From contig NZ_NNRI01000022.1 of NCBI RefSeq assembly GCF_002270415.1, positions 744,001 through 808,000 on the forward strand: DNA of 64,000 bases. The letters are read 5' to 3'. The position numbers and the translations under genes are program-made. Under the pieces are notes generated by a model, which was given only the letters and a program-made list of their open reading frames with translations, had not been told where the DNA came from and did not search any database. This DNA is from Mesorhizobium sophorae (GTDB lineage: Bacteria > Pseudomonadota > Alphaproteobacteria > Rhizobiales > Rhizobiaceae). Below, one piece after another: positions 24,149 to 32,387 of the stretch (the stretch's first letter is position 1; each line of letters starts with the position of its first letter).

Positions 24149-26511
24149 ACGCCAGCGATGAGCCTACACCGCGCTTCGGCCTGCGCTCCTTTCGAGCGAA
24201 ATTCGTATTGGTCGTTGGCGGCGCCGTCTTGTTCGACCTCCTGCTGAGCGGTGGTCTGGCGCTTTGGAACGTTCAGAAGCTGTCGCGCGATGCCACATCG
24301 GAAGTCGGCGAGGGCCTGACGACCGCAAACCAGGAATACATTCGTTCCTATGCCCAATCGACTGCGTTGAGCGTCGACCTGCTGCTCGACCGCGTTCATG
24401 GCGACGTCAAGGCGCTGGCCGGCGTGCTGCAGGCCCAGATCGACGATCCGAGCAGGCAGCAACAGGTCGGAGCGACCCTTTCGCATGAGGCGCCAGGCTC
24501 CGTGAAGGTCGTCTACGACGCGCGGGGCGATTGGGCGCAGAATCTGCCGGGCGCGCCTTCGGTGGTAAGCGTCTGGGGCTACCTGCTGGGTGCCGACCAC
24601 ACCCCGCTGCCGAGCGTTCAGAAGGAAATAGAAGACAGTACCGTGATCGATCTCGTCGCGCCGACTCTCATGGCCAGCGGGTCGTCCAAATTGCAGATGT
24701 ACTATATTGGCCCAAAGGAACGGCCGATCTTCAGGACGGTTCCGTATACGGACCAGGCACAGACCTTCGACAAGCTCTATCCGGGTCACAACAAGGCGGA
24801 GTTCTGGGAGTTCTTTTTTCCGGGTATCTATGGTTCATGGCAGCAATGGGCCGGGAATCCGGCCTCTCGTCCCGTCCCTGACGACATTACCCAGACAGCG
24901 CCTTACACCGATGCAATCACGGGAAAGCTGATCGTCAGCTTTTTCCATCCGCTGTGGACGCGCGATCGCACCGGTATCGCCGGTACTGCGGGGGCAGACA
25001 TCACTCTCGACCAGCTCGCGCAAGTCGTCGAACGTGTGAAGATCGCTGAAACCGGGTTCGGCTTCCTCACGATGTCGACTGGCAACGTGGTGGCGATCAA
25101 TCCGTCGGGCCAGGCTATCATCGGCCTGACTTCATCGAGCGATGCGGGCACACAAGGCGTCACTGGCCTGGAGAGGTCCCTGCGGGGAAGTGTGCAGCCG
25201 GCAATCGCGTCGCTGCCTCTGGACCAGAACAATGACGGCGTCATTCAACATATCATGCTCGACAGCAAGGGCGAGCGCGTACCCTACATCGTCGTGCTCA
25301 AGAGATTGAAGCCGACCAATCTGTGGAGTTCGGGCCCGATCAAGTCCGAAACGATGTCGGTCGGGATCGTCGTTCCCGAACGGGAGATCTATGCGTCCCT
25401 GTTCGCCGCGCAACAGAGTATTTCGCGGGCAACCAATCGTATCCTGCTCTTTCAGATCGGCGCGATCATCGTTTCGCTTCTGATCGTTTTCGCGGCCGTG
25501 CTCGGGATTTCGAAGCGGATCACCGCGGGTCTCAGGGCGCTTGCCAGCGCGGCCCAGCGGCTCCAGTCCAAAGACTATTCAGTCCGCGTGAGCATTCCGA
25601 CGCGCGACGAGGTCGGAGCGGCAGGGATCGCTTTCAACCGAATGGCCGAGCAGATCAGCTTTCACACGGAAAACCTCGAGCAGCTCGTCGACGACCGAAC
25701 CAGGGAGCTCGGGGACGCAAATCAGGAAATATCCGCACTCAACGAAAAGTTGCGGGACGAGAACGTCCGCCTCGGTGCCGAACTCGCAGTCGCCAGGCAT
25801 ATCCAGATGATGGTGCTGCCGAAACCATTCGAGCTCCGAGCGATTCCAGGGCTGGAGATCGCGGCCTATATGCGACCGGCCGACGAGGTCGGGGGAGACT
25901 ATTACGACGTCCTGCAGAACGGATCACGGGTCAAGATCGGCATCGGCGACGTGACCGGTCATGGTCTCGAGAGCGGCGTGCTGATGCTGATGGTCCAATC
26001 CGTTGCACGCGCGCTGCAGGAGACCAACGAAGCGGATCCACACCAGTTTCTGGATCGGCTGAACAGAGCGATCTATAAGAACATCGAGCGGACGAACACA
26101 GACAAGCATCTGTCGCTGGCCTTTCTTGATTTTGAGGATGAGCGGGTAACGCTATCGGGCCAGCATGAGGATGTTCTCGTTGTCCGTGCGGGTGGCGAAG
26201 TCGAACGCATCGATACGATAGATCTGGGTCTGCCAGTTGGTCTGGAGAAAGACATCTCGAAGTTCATTGCCACGCGGAACATCCTGTTTGGGAGTGGCGA
26301 TGTGATCGTGCTGCACACCGACGGTGTGACCGAGGCGGAAGACCATGACAGAAAACTGTTCGGGTTCGAGCGCCTCTGCCAGAGCGCCCGAAAACGTCAT
26401 GGCAGCAGCGCCGAGGATATCAAAACCGGGATCATCGAGGATCTGATGGCCCATATCGGAATCCAGAAGATCCACGACGACATCACCCTCGTGATCATAA
26501 GGCACACATAG
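24145..26511 (+). CDS. Membrane receptor phosphatase: dCache-HAMP-SpoIIE (PP2C)
   Basis: A 788-residue sensor phosphatase. A transmembrane helix (20-41) leads to a large extracytoplasmic dCache-like region (about 45-430), a second membrane helix (432-455), HAMP (455-510), a coiled coil (505-550) and a SpoIIE/RsbU-type PP2C domain (550-788). The PP2C metal-binding motifs are intact: G-G-D-Y-Y-D (583-588), G-D-V-T-G-H-G (601-607), H-T-D-G-V-T-E-A and a final D-D-I-T-L-V. In partner switching such enzymes dephosphorylate STAS antagonists. The ATG overlaps the methyltransferase stop (ATGA). The periplasmic ligand is unknown. Confidence 0.93.
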   Translation: MNASDEPTPRFGLRSFRAKFVLVVGGAVLFDLLLSGGLALWNVQKLSRDATSEVGEGLTTANQEYIRSYAQSTALSVDLLLDRVHGDVKALAGVLQAQIDDPSRQQQVGATLSHEAPGSVKVVYDARGDWAQNLPGAPSVVSVWGYLLGADHTPLPSVQKEIEDSTVIDLVAPTLMASGSSKLQMYYIGPKERPIFRTVPYTDQAQTFDKLYPGHNKAEFWEFFFPGIYGSWQQWAGNPASRPVPDDITQTAPYTDAITGKLIVSFFHPLWTRDRTGIAGTAGADITLDQLAQVVERVKIAETGFGFLTMSTGNVVAINPSGQAIIGLTSSSDAGTQGVTGLERSLRGSVQPAIASLPLDQNNDGVIQHIMLDSKGERVPYIVVLKRLKPTNLWSSGPIKSETMSVGIVVPEREIYASLFAAQQSISRATNRILLFQIGAIIVSLLIVFAAVLGISKRITAGLRALASAAQRLQSKDYSVRVSIPTRDEVGAAGIAFNRMAEQISFHTENLEQLVDDRTRELGDANQEISALNEKLRDENVRLGAELAVARHIQMMVLPKPFELRAIPGLEIAAYMRPADEVGGDYYDVLQNGSRVKIGIGDVTGHGLESGVLMLMVQSVARALQETNEADPHQFLDRLNRAIYKNIERTNTDKHLSLAFLDFEDERVTLSGQHEDVLVVRAGGEVERIDTIDLGLPVGLEKDISKFIATRNILFGSGDVIVLHTDGVTEAEDHDRKLFGFERLCQSARKRHGSSAEDIKTGIIEDLMAHIGIQKIHDDITLVIIRHT

Positions 26512-26512
26512 G

Positions 26513-27073
26513 ATGACCACGCTGTTCGGTACCCCTGACCTTGCAATCGGAATGATGGAAAGCGTCAGCCGCGTGCGGCTGTTCGACGGACCTCTCGACT
26601 TGAGCTGGCGTCATTGCGCTACGACTTCGGACTTCATCGCCGATCTTTTCGCATTGCGCTTTCAGTCATCCCGCAATGACTACAGGGAAGTGCGGCACAG
26701 CATCGGATACCTGGCCAACGAGCTCATCGAAAATGCTGTCAAGTTTCGCGCCCCGGGTGAAATCGTGATCGAGGCGTCGATGGATTCGGAGTGCTTCAAG
26801 CTCAAGGTGTCGAATGACCTCGATGGTGAAGACGCGTCCGAGTTCCAAAGTCTCCTGGCGGACATCACGGTTGGGGACCCCAGAGACCTGCTGATACAGC
26901 GAATTGAAGCGAATGCTGCCAACCCCGACGTGACAGGCTCCGGGCTCGGATTGCTGACGTTGATGAGCGACTATGGCGCCCGCCTGGCCTGGATATTCAG
27001 CTCCGTCGACGAAACCGATCGGATTTGCCTGGAGACATATGCCTCCATTCCGATCTCGCAAACTCACAACTAG
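26513..27073 (+). CDS. GHKL serine kinase/anti-sigma-like regulator (slr1658-like)
   Basis: A 186-residue HATPase_c protein of the slr1658/RsbW-like type. The N-box N-E-L-I-E-N-A (69-75) and the G-box G-S-G-L-G-L (142-147) are intact. By analogy with RsbW/SpoIIAB it should phosphorylate the STAS protein encoded next and hold an unknown partner. It begins one base after the phosphatase stop and ends 16 bases before the STAS gene. No sigma or anti-sigma factor of recognised type lies nearby, so its output partner is unknown. Confidence 0.85.
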   Translation: MTTLFGTPDLAIGMMESVSRVRLFDGPLDLSWRHCATTSDFIADLFALRFQSSRNDYREVRHSIGYLANELIENAVKFRAPGEIVIEASMDSECFKLKVSNDLDGEDASEFQSLLADITVGDPRDLLIQRIEANAANPDVTGSGLGLLTLMSDYGARLAWIFSSVDETDRICLETYASIPISQTHN

Positions 27074-27089
27074 GTCACGAAGCAAGGCC

Positions 27090-27428
27090 ATGGAAATCAA
27101 GACAGACGACTACCGCGTGTGGATCGAAGGAAACGAAATTTTCTTCGACGGCGCCATGCGGCTTGCAAGTTCCGAAGCCGGTGCGCCTGTCACGGCTTTG
27201 GCGACCAGTGTTCTTGCCGCAAATCCCCCGTCCATTACGCTCAACTTGAAGGACCTCCACTTTCTCAACTCTTCCGGCATCAACCTGCTGGCGAAATTCA
27301 CCATCGAGGTGCGCAAGCATCCCGAAGTTCGGCTCGTCGTGCGCGGAACGCCCGACATACCCTGGCAATCGAAATCATTGCCGAACCTGAAGAAGCTGCA
27401 TCCCGCCCTGGTCCTTTTGATGGACTAA
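27090..27428 (+). CDS. STAS-domain anti-sigma antagonist-like protein (slr1659-like)
   Basis: A 112-residue single-domain STAS-like protein. The phospho-acceptor region reads L-N-S-S-G-I-N-L-L (residues 59-67), with S61/S62 placed like the phosphorylated serine of SpoIIAA/RsbV; the strand before it (I-T-L-N-L-K-D-L) is typical. It is predicted to be phosphorylated by the kinase at 26513-27073 and dephosphorylated by the PP2C phosphatase at 24145-26511. It is the last gene of the operon. The ATG follows AAGG. Confidence 0.85.
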   Translation: MEIKTDDYRVWIEGNEIFFDGAMRLASSEAGAPVTALATSVLAANPPSITLNLKDLHFLNSSGINLLAKFTIEVRKHPEVRLVVRGTPDIPWQSKSLPNLKKLHPALVLLMD

Positions 27429-27701
27429 CCAGGGTCGCCCGAAATTTGACAGGGGACTGCGTGGGTTGGCTGCAATCCTGGATAGGACAGGCCAGTCGGT
27501 GATGGTGCAAGAGCGCCGCACCGCGTGCGATATGTACGCCAGGATAAATTTTTGGATGCGAAGCTAACGACAATCCGGCCCCGTGCGCAGATGCTGGCGA
27601 TGCTCGGCGGGGGCTCGGCACAGGCGGCAGGCGTCCAGGTTGGGAGGATGTCGGGCTGCCTGTGCCGATCAGCCGCCGTTGGTCGGTCAAAGGTGGCGTC
27701 A

Positions 27702-28304
27702 TTGAGTAAGCGTGCCAAGGTCATCGGCGGCCGGCTGGAATTTATTCCGCCGCAGATCCCGACTCTGGTCGAGCGGCCGCCCGAAGGTGAGGGATGGGTC
27801 CACGAGGTCAAGCTTGACGGGTACCGAACGCAGATCATCATCGATAAAGGCGGCGTGCGTCTCTACAGCAAGAACGGCCGAGACTGGACCACGAAATACT
27901 GGCCCATCGCGCTGGCCGCCGAGCTGCCATGCCGGTCTGCCATTATCGACGGCGAGGTCATTGTGCCGGGCGAGCAGGGGGCTCCCGATTGCCCTGCGCT
28001 GGAAGCGGCTATCTGGAACGAACCGAGCCGGCTGGTGTTCGTCGCGTTCGACATCCTCCATCTCAACGGTCGCAATCTAACGTCCTTGCCCCTGCTGCAG
28101 CGCAAGCAGGCGCTGTGGCAACTGGTCGAGCACGGCCTCGGCAAGATCCAGTACAGCGAGCATTTCGAGGGCAATGCGCTGGCGATCTTCCGCGCCATCG
28201 ACAAGCTTGAGATCATCATCTCGAAGCGCACCGACAGCCGCTACAGGAGCGGACCGTCGAACACATGGCTGAAGGCCAAATATTTCGAGGAGGCCGGTTC
28301 CTGA
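27702..28304 (+). CDS. Truncated ATP-dependent DNA ligase (LigD type), adenylation domain only
   Basis: A 200-residue LigD-like ligase domain. Seen are motif I E-V-K-L-D-G-Y-R (catalytic K37), motif III D-G-E (83-85), F-D-I-L-H-L-N-G (116-123), motif IV L-E-I-I-I-S-K-R in place of the usual L-E-G-I-V-S-K-R, and motif V W-L-K-A-K (189-193). The protein ends there: the OB-fold and motif VI of complete ligases (about 300 residues) are absent, so nick sealing is doubtful. The TTG at 27702 (AAAGGTGG upstream) is used; an earlier start at 27525 adds sequence with no ligase character. Neither Ku nor polymerase/nuclease domains of LigD are present in this window. Confidence 0.72.
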   Translation: MSKRAKVIGGRLEFIPPQIPTLVERPPEGEGWVHEVKLDGYRTQIIIDKGGVRLYSKNGRDWTTKYWPIALAAELPCRSAIIDGEVIVPGEQGAPDCPALEAAIWNEPSRLVFVAFDILHLNGRNLTSLPLLQRKQALWQLVEHGLGKIQYSEHFEGNALAIFRAIDKLEIIISKRTDSRYRSGPSNTWLKAKYFEEAGS

Positions 28305-28416
28305 ATTGGGGCGCTTCACCCAAAACCACTGCGCACCTTTGGGTGAGATAAGTTAGAACATGCCGAGGTCGTTGCCCGGCCGCTCGTCTTCCACCAGATA
28401 CTTTCGTCAACTCCAT

Positions 28417-29311
28417 CTAGCCGCGATAGCGCAAGGCATCGACCAGCAGCGAGAAGGCCGGCGTCGCCTGTCGCCGGCTGGGGTAATAGAGGTGGTAGCC
28501 GGGGAAGGGCGGGCACCAGTCGGCCAGCACCCGCACCAGCCGGCCGTCGGCCAGATCGGTCGTCACCTGGTCCTCGGGCAAATAGGCAAGACCCAAGCCG
28601 GCAAGCACGGCATTCAACCGCGGCGCGGCAGTGTTGAACACCAGCTGGCCCTCGACCCGCACCTTCATTTCGCGATCCGCCTTCTCGAATTCCCAGGCAT
28701 AGAGCCCGCCATAGGTCGGTAGCCGCAGATTGATGCAATTGTGGGTGGTCAGGTCCTGCGGCGCGCGCGGCTTTGGCCGGGCGGCGAAGTAGGCCGGCGC
28801 GCCGACCACCGCCATGCGCATGTCGGGGCCGATGCGCACCGCGATCATGTCGCGCGCCACCTGTTCGCCAAGCCGCACGCCGGCGTCGTAGCGCTTCGGC
28901 GACGATGTCGGTCAGGCCGTAATCGACGATGATCTCGATCCTGATGTCGGGATAGTCGGGCAGCAGCCTGGCGATCGCCGGCCACAGGACCGCATCGGCG
29001 GCGTGCTCGCCGGCGGTGATGCGGATGGTGCCGGCGGGCTTTTCGCGCAATGCGCTCAAGGCGGCGAGTTCCATCTCGATCTCGTCGAGCCTCGGCCCGA
29101 TGCTGCGAGCCAGGCGCTCGCCCGCCTCGGTCGGCGAGACGCTGCGCGTTGTGCGGGTCAGGAGCCGCACGCCCAGCCGCTCCTCCATCGCCCGCAATGT
29201 GTGGCTGAGCGCCGATTGCGAGACGCCGAGCCTGGCTGCCGCTCGGGTGAAGCTCCGCTCACGCGCGACGGCGAGGAAGGCAGTCAGCTCGTTCAGATTG
29301 TCGCGCGGCAT
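28417..29311 (-). pseudogene. LysR-family regulator disrupted by a frameshift
   Basis: The N-terminal part (29311 down to about 28897) encodes a complete LysR HTH and linker (starting M-P-R-D-N-L-N-E-L-T-A-F-L-A-V). The C-terminal effector domain continues in another frame down to 28417 (R-L-G-E-Q-V-A-R-D-M-I-A-V-R-I-G). The switch lies in 28891-28897: removing one base restores V-A-E-R-Y-D-A-G-V-R-L-G-E-Q, the normal LysR sequence here. Both halves together give about 297 residues, a normal length. It is divergent from the cupin-AKR-SDR cluster, whose regulator it presumably was. A base-calling error is possible. Confidence 0.8.
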
Positions 29312-29464
29312 TCATGAGTCCTTCTCATAAGTACATGCCGGATATAGCAGCTAATCGCGATCAATCGCAGGCCCTAAATAGGCATCATCGCAATCGGGCG
29401 GCCCAAAGGTGCCGGCTCTGAGGCCGGCGGCCGCGTCTGGCCCGCATCGAGAAGGGACAAAACC

Positions 29465-29860
29465 ATGGATATCAAGCGAAGCGGCTCTCAAGCCTCCGGC
29501 AAGGGTCCGGGCGACTGGTTCACCGGCACGGTGCGCATCGATCCGCTGTTTCAAGCCATCGCGCCGGCGCGTGCGGCCGGCAACGCCGTTACCTTCGAGC
29601 CCGGCGCGCGCACCGCCTGGCACACCCATCCGCTCGGCCAGACGCTGATCGTCACCGCCGGCTGTGGCCGCGTGCAGCGCGAGGGCGGCCCGGTCGAAGA
29701 CATCCGGCCGGGCGACGTTGTTCGCTTCGAGCCGGGCGAGAAGCACTGGCATGGCGCGGCACCGACCACAGCCATGACCCACATCGCCATCCAGGAAGCG
29801 CTGGACGGCAAGGCCGTCGACTGGATGGAGCACGTCGGCGACACGCAGTATGGTAGGTGA
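29465..29860 (+). CDS. Cupin-domain protein
   Basis: A 131-residue single cupin. The metal-binding motifs are visible: G-A-R-T-A-W-H-T-H-P-L-G-Q (cupin motif 1, two His and Gln) and P-G-E-K-H-W-H-G-A (motif 2 His). Sequence of this kind is shared with the small manganese cupins that include bacterial hydroxynitrile lyases, often called (R)-mandelonitrile lyase-like; the physiological substrate is unknown. It heads a four-gene plus-strand cluster and is four bases before the DUF2255 gene. Confidence 0.84.
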   Translation: MDIKRSGSQASGKGPGDWFTGTVRIDPLFQAIAPARAAGNAVTFEPGARTAWHTHPLGQTLIVTAGCGRVQREGGPVEDIRPGDVVRFEPGEKHWHGAAPTTAMTHIAIQEALDGKAVDWMEHVGDTQYGR

Positions 29861-29863
29861 CAA

Positions 29864-30235
29864 ATGACGTGGTCGAAGGACGAACTCGGCAGGATCGCCG
29901 CGACCGACGATCTGCACATCGCGCCGCTGCGCGATGATCGCGTGACCTTTGGCACGCCGACCTGGATCTGGTCGGTGGTGACCGAAGGCGAACTCTATGT
30001 GCGCGGCTACAACGGCCGGAAGTCGCGTTGGTACCAGGCTGCGGTCAAGCAGAAGGCCGGTCGGATCACCGCCGCCGGCATGACCAGGGATGTCACCTTC
30101 GAAGCAGTCGATGGGCCGGTCAACGACCGTATCGACGATGCCTACCGGGCGAAATATGCGGCAAGCCCATACCTCGCCCCGATGATCGGTGCGCGCGCCC
30201 GCGCCGCGACCGTCAGAATCCTAGCGAAGACATGA
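29864..30235 (+). CDS. DUF2255 family protein
   Basis: A 123-residue protein with the DUF2255 pattern: W-S-K-D-E-L-G-R-I-A at the start, T-P-T-W-I-W-S-V-V (usually T-P-I-W-V) and L-Y-V-R-G-Y-N-G, then W-Y-Q-A-A and Y-R-A-K-Y. The fold resembles flavin-binding split barrels, and members often sit next to aldo/keto reductases and cupins, as here. No activity is established. It is 12 bases before the AKR gene. Confidence 0.82.
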   Translation: MTWSKDELGRIAATDDLHIAPLRDDRVTFGTPTWIWSVVTEGELYVRGYNGRKSRWYQAAVKQKAGRITAAGMTRDVTFEAVDGPVNDRIDDAYRAKYAASPYLAPMIGARARAATVRILAKT

Positions 30236-30247
30236 AGGAGAACTGAG

Positions 30248-31237
30248 ATGCAAAAGCGCAAACTGGGCCAGGGTGGCCTCGAAGTCTCGGCCATCGGGCT
30301 GGGCTGCATGGGGATGAGCCATTCATACGGGCAACCGATGGACACGCCGGATGCTGTCCGCCTGATCCGCTCCGCGTTCGAGCGCGGCGTCACCTTCTTC
30401 GACACCGCGGAGGTCTATGGCCCGTTCAAGAACGAGGAGGTCGTCGGCGAGGCGCTGCAGCCGATCCGCGACCAGGTGGTGATTGCCACCAAGTTCGGCA
30501 TCGACATTGCCGGTACAGCCGGACACGACGGCATGGACAGCCGGCCGGGGCATATTCGCGAGGTCGTCGAGGCGTCGCTAAAGCGGCTTAGGACCGACCA
30601 TATCGACCTCCTCTACCAGCACCGCGTCGATCCGGTCGTGCCTATCGAAGAGGTGGCCGGCGCGGTGAAGGACTTGATCAGCCAAGGCAAGGTGAAGCAT
30701 TTCGGCCTCTCGGAAGCGGGCGTGCGCACCATCCGTCGCGCGCATGCGGTGCAGCCGGTCACGGCATTGCAGAGCGAATACTCGCTGTGGTGGCGTGAAC
30801 CCGAGGAGGCGATCCTGCCGGTCCTGGAAGAACTGGGGATCGGCTTCGTGCCCTTCAGCCCGCTGGGCAAGGGCTTCCTCACCGGCGCCATCGACGCCAG
30901 CACAACGTTCGACAGCAGCGACTTCCGAAACACCGTTCCGCGTTTTGCAGAGGAGGCCCGCAAGGCGAACCAGGCGCTGGTCGATGCGATCGTCAAGATC
31001 GCAGCCGGGAAGAAGGTGACCCCCGCACAGGTCGCGCTCGCCTGGTTGCTGGCTCGCAAGCCTTGGATCGTTCCGATCCCCGGCACGACTAAGCTCAATC
31101 GCCTCGAGGAGAACATCGGATCGGCCGCCGTTGTGCTGAGCGTGGACGATCTTCGCGACATCGAGAACGCGGTCTCGGCGATTGCCGTGCAGGGAGAGCG
31201 CTACTCGCCACAACAAGCGGCGAGGATCGATCGCTGA
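30248..31237 (+). CDS. Aldo/keto reductase
   Basis: A 329-residue NADPH-dependent aldo/keto reductase with a TIM barrel. The catalytic tetrad is visible as D52, Y57, K82 and H125 (T-F-F-D-T-A-E-V-Y-G, A-T-K-F-G, L-L-Y-Q-H). The C-terminal I-P-I-P-G-T-T-K-type loop for NADP is present. Sequence is of the general stress-protein type (YhdN/IolS-like) reducing small aldehydes; the substrate is unknown. It begins 12 bases after the DUF2255 gene and 17 bases before an SDR gene, so the three form an operon. Confidence 0.92.
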   Translation: MQKRKLGQGGLEVSAIGLGCMGMSHSYGQPMDTPDAVRLIRSAFERGVTFFDTAEVYGPFKNEEVVGEALQPIRDQVVIATKFGIDIAGTAGHDGMDSRPGHIREVVEASLKRLRTDHIDLLYQHRVDPVVPIEEVAGAVKDLISQGKVKHFGLSEAGVRTIRRAHAVQPVTALQSEYSLWWREPEEAILPVLEELGIGFVPFSPLGKGFLTGAIDASTTFDSSDFRNTVPRFAEEARKANQALVDAIVKIAAGKKVTPAQVALAWLLARKPWIVPIPGTTKLNRLEENIGSAAVVLSVDDLRDIENAVSAIAVQGERYSPQQAARIDR

Positions 31238-31254
31238 AGCGGAAGGAAAATCCC

Positions 31255-31995
31255 ATGACAGAGAACATCAAGGGCAAGGTCGTCGTCATCACCGGCGCCA
31301 GCAGCGGTTTGGGCGAGGCGGCCGCGCGGCTTCTGGCCAAGGAGGGCGCAAAGCTGGTGCTGGGCGCGCGCCGCCTCGACCGGCTGCAGGCACTCGCCGA
31401 AGGGCTGAAGCTCAGCCAGGACGCCATCCTTTCGACCGACGTGACGGATGTCGGCCAGGTCCGGCGTCTGGTCGACCATGCGGTGAAGGTCCATGGCCGC
31501 GTCGACGTCATCATCAACAATGCGGGCCTGATGCCGCACTCGCCGCTGGAACGCGGCAAGGTCGAGGACTGGGACCGGATGATCGACGTCAACATCAAGG
31601 GCGTGCTCTACGGCATTGCCGCGGCACTGCCTCACATGAAGACGCAGAAGAGCGGCCATATCATCAACGTGTCGTCGGTCGCCGGCCACAAGGTGGGGCC
31701 GGGCGGCGCCGTCTATGCCGCGACCAAACATGCGGTGCGCGTCATCTCGGAGGGCCTGCGCCAGGAGGTAAAGCCCTACAACATCCGCACCACAATCATC
31801 TCGCCGGGCGCCGTGGCGACGGAATTGCCGGACAGCGTCACCGAGCCCGATGTCGCCGAAGGCGTGCGCGCGCTCTACGACCGGGTGGCCATCCCGGCCG
31901 ATTCCTTCGCCAGGACAGTGGTGTTCGCCATGAGCCAGCCGAACGAGGTCGACATCAACGAGATCCTGTTTCGGCCGACGGCGCAGGAGTATTGA
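31255..31995 (+). CDS. SDR-family NAD(P)-dependent oxidoreductase
   Basis: A 246-residue classical short-chain dehydrogenase/reductase. Rossmann motif T-G-A-S-S-G-L-G (13-20), N-N-A-G, catalytic S-S (N-V-S-S-V-A) and Y-A-A-T-K are all present. It resembles YdfG-like broad-specificity reductases. It ends the cupin-DUF2255-AKR-SDR operon. The palindromic repeat at 32038 follows and may stop transcription. Confidence 0.92.
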   Translation: MTENIKGKVVVITGASSGLGEAAARLLAKEGAKLVLGARRLDRLQALAEGLKLSQDAILSTDVTDVGQVRRLVDHAVKVHGRVDVIINNAGLMPHSPLERGKVEDWDRMIDVNIKGVLYGIAAALPHMKTQKSGHIINVSSVAGHKVGPGGAVYAATKHAVRVISEGLRQEVKPYNIRTTIISPGAVATELPDSVTEPDVAEGVRALYDRVAIPADSFARTVVFAMSQPNEVDINEILFRPTAQEY

Positions 31996-32037
31996 CCCGG
32001 GCGAAGAGCGTGAACGGCTCAAAGGTAGCGCTCTGTG

Positions 32038-32196
32038 GCGCCCCCCTCTGTCCTGCCGGACATCTCCCCCACAAGGAGGGAGATTGGCAGTTCGGGCGCC
32101 GGCCCTATTCCTGCAACGTCGAAGATTGGCGAAGGCCGCAGTGACTGCCAATCTCCCCCCATCGGAGGAGATGTCCGGCAGGACAGAGGGGGGCGC
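32038..32196. repeat. Palindromic intergenic repeat, type B (first copy)
   Basis: A 159-base imperfect palindrome. Outer arms are GCGCCCCCC (32038-32046) and GGGGGGCGC (32188-32196); inside them, CTCTGTCCTGCCGGACATCT and AGATGTCCGGCAGGACAGAG match perfectly. It resembles a rhizobial intergenic mosaic element. A second copy of equal length is at 58268-58426. The gap 31996-32387 that holds it has no other gene. Confidence 0.82.
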
Positions 32197-32387
32197 GAAG
32201 GAACTCGACGGTCTTCGCCAGGACGACGAAGGCACATCGTATGCTGGCCCAACAGCTCTGGCTCAACGACTGGCGCGCTGGCTCAACCACTTCGGGGGTT
32301 GCGTTTGACAGCGGCGTTTGTGCATCGTTATCTCCAGCCACATATGACGGCCGGCGAAGCCATGCGGCGCACCCCAAGGAGAAAACC

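Noticed and set aside
32038..32196. CRISPR or insertion-sequence end
   Set aside because: A single palindrome with no direct-repeat/spacer pattern and no transposase; fits a mosaic intergenic repeat.
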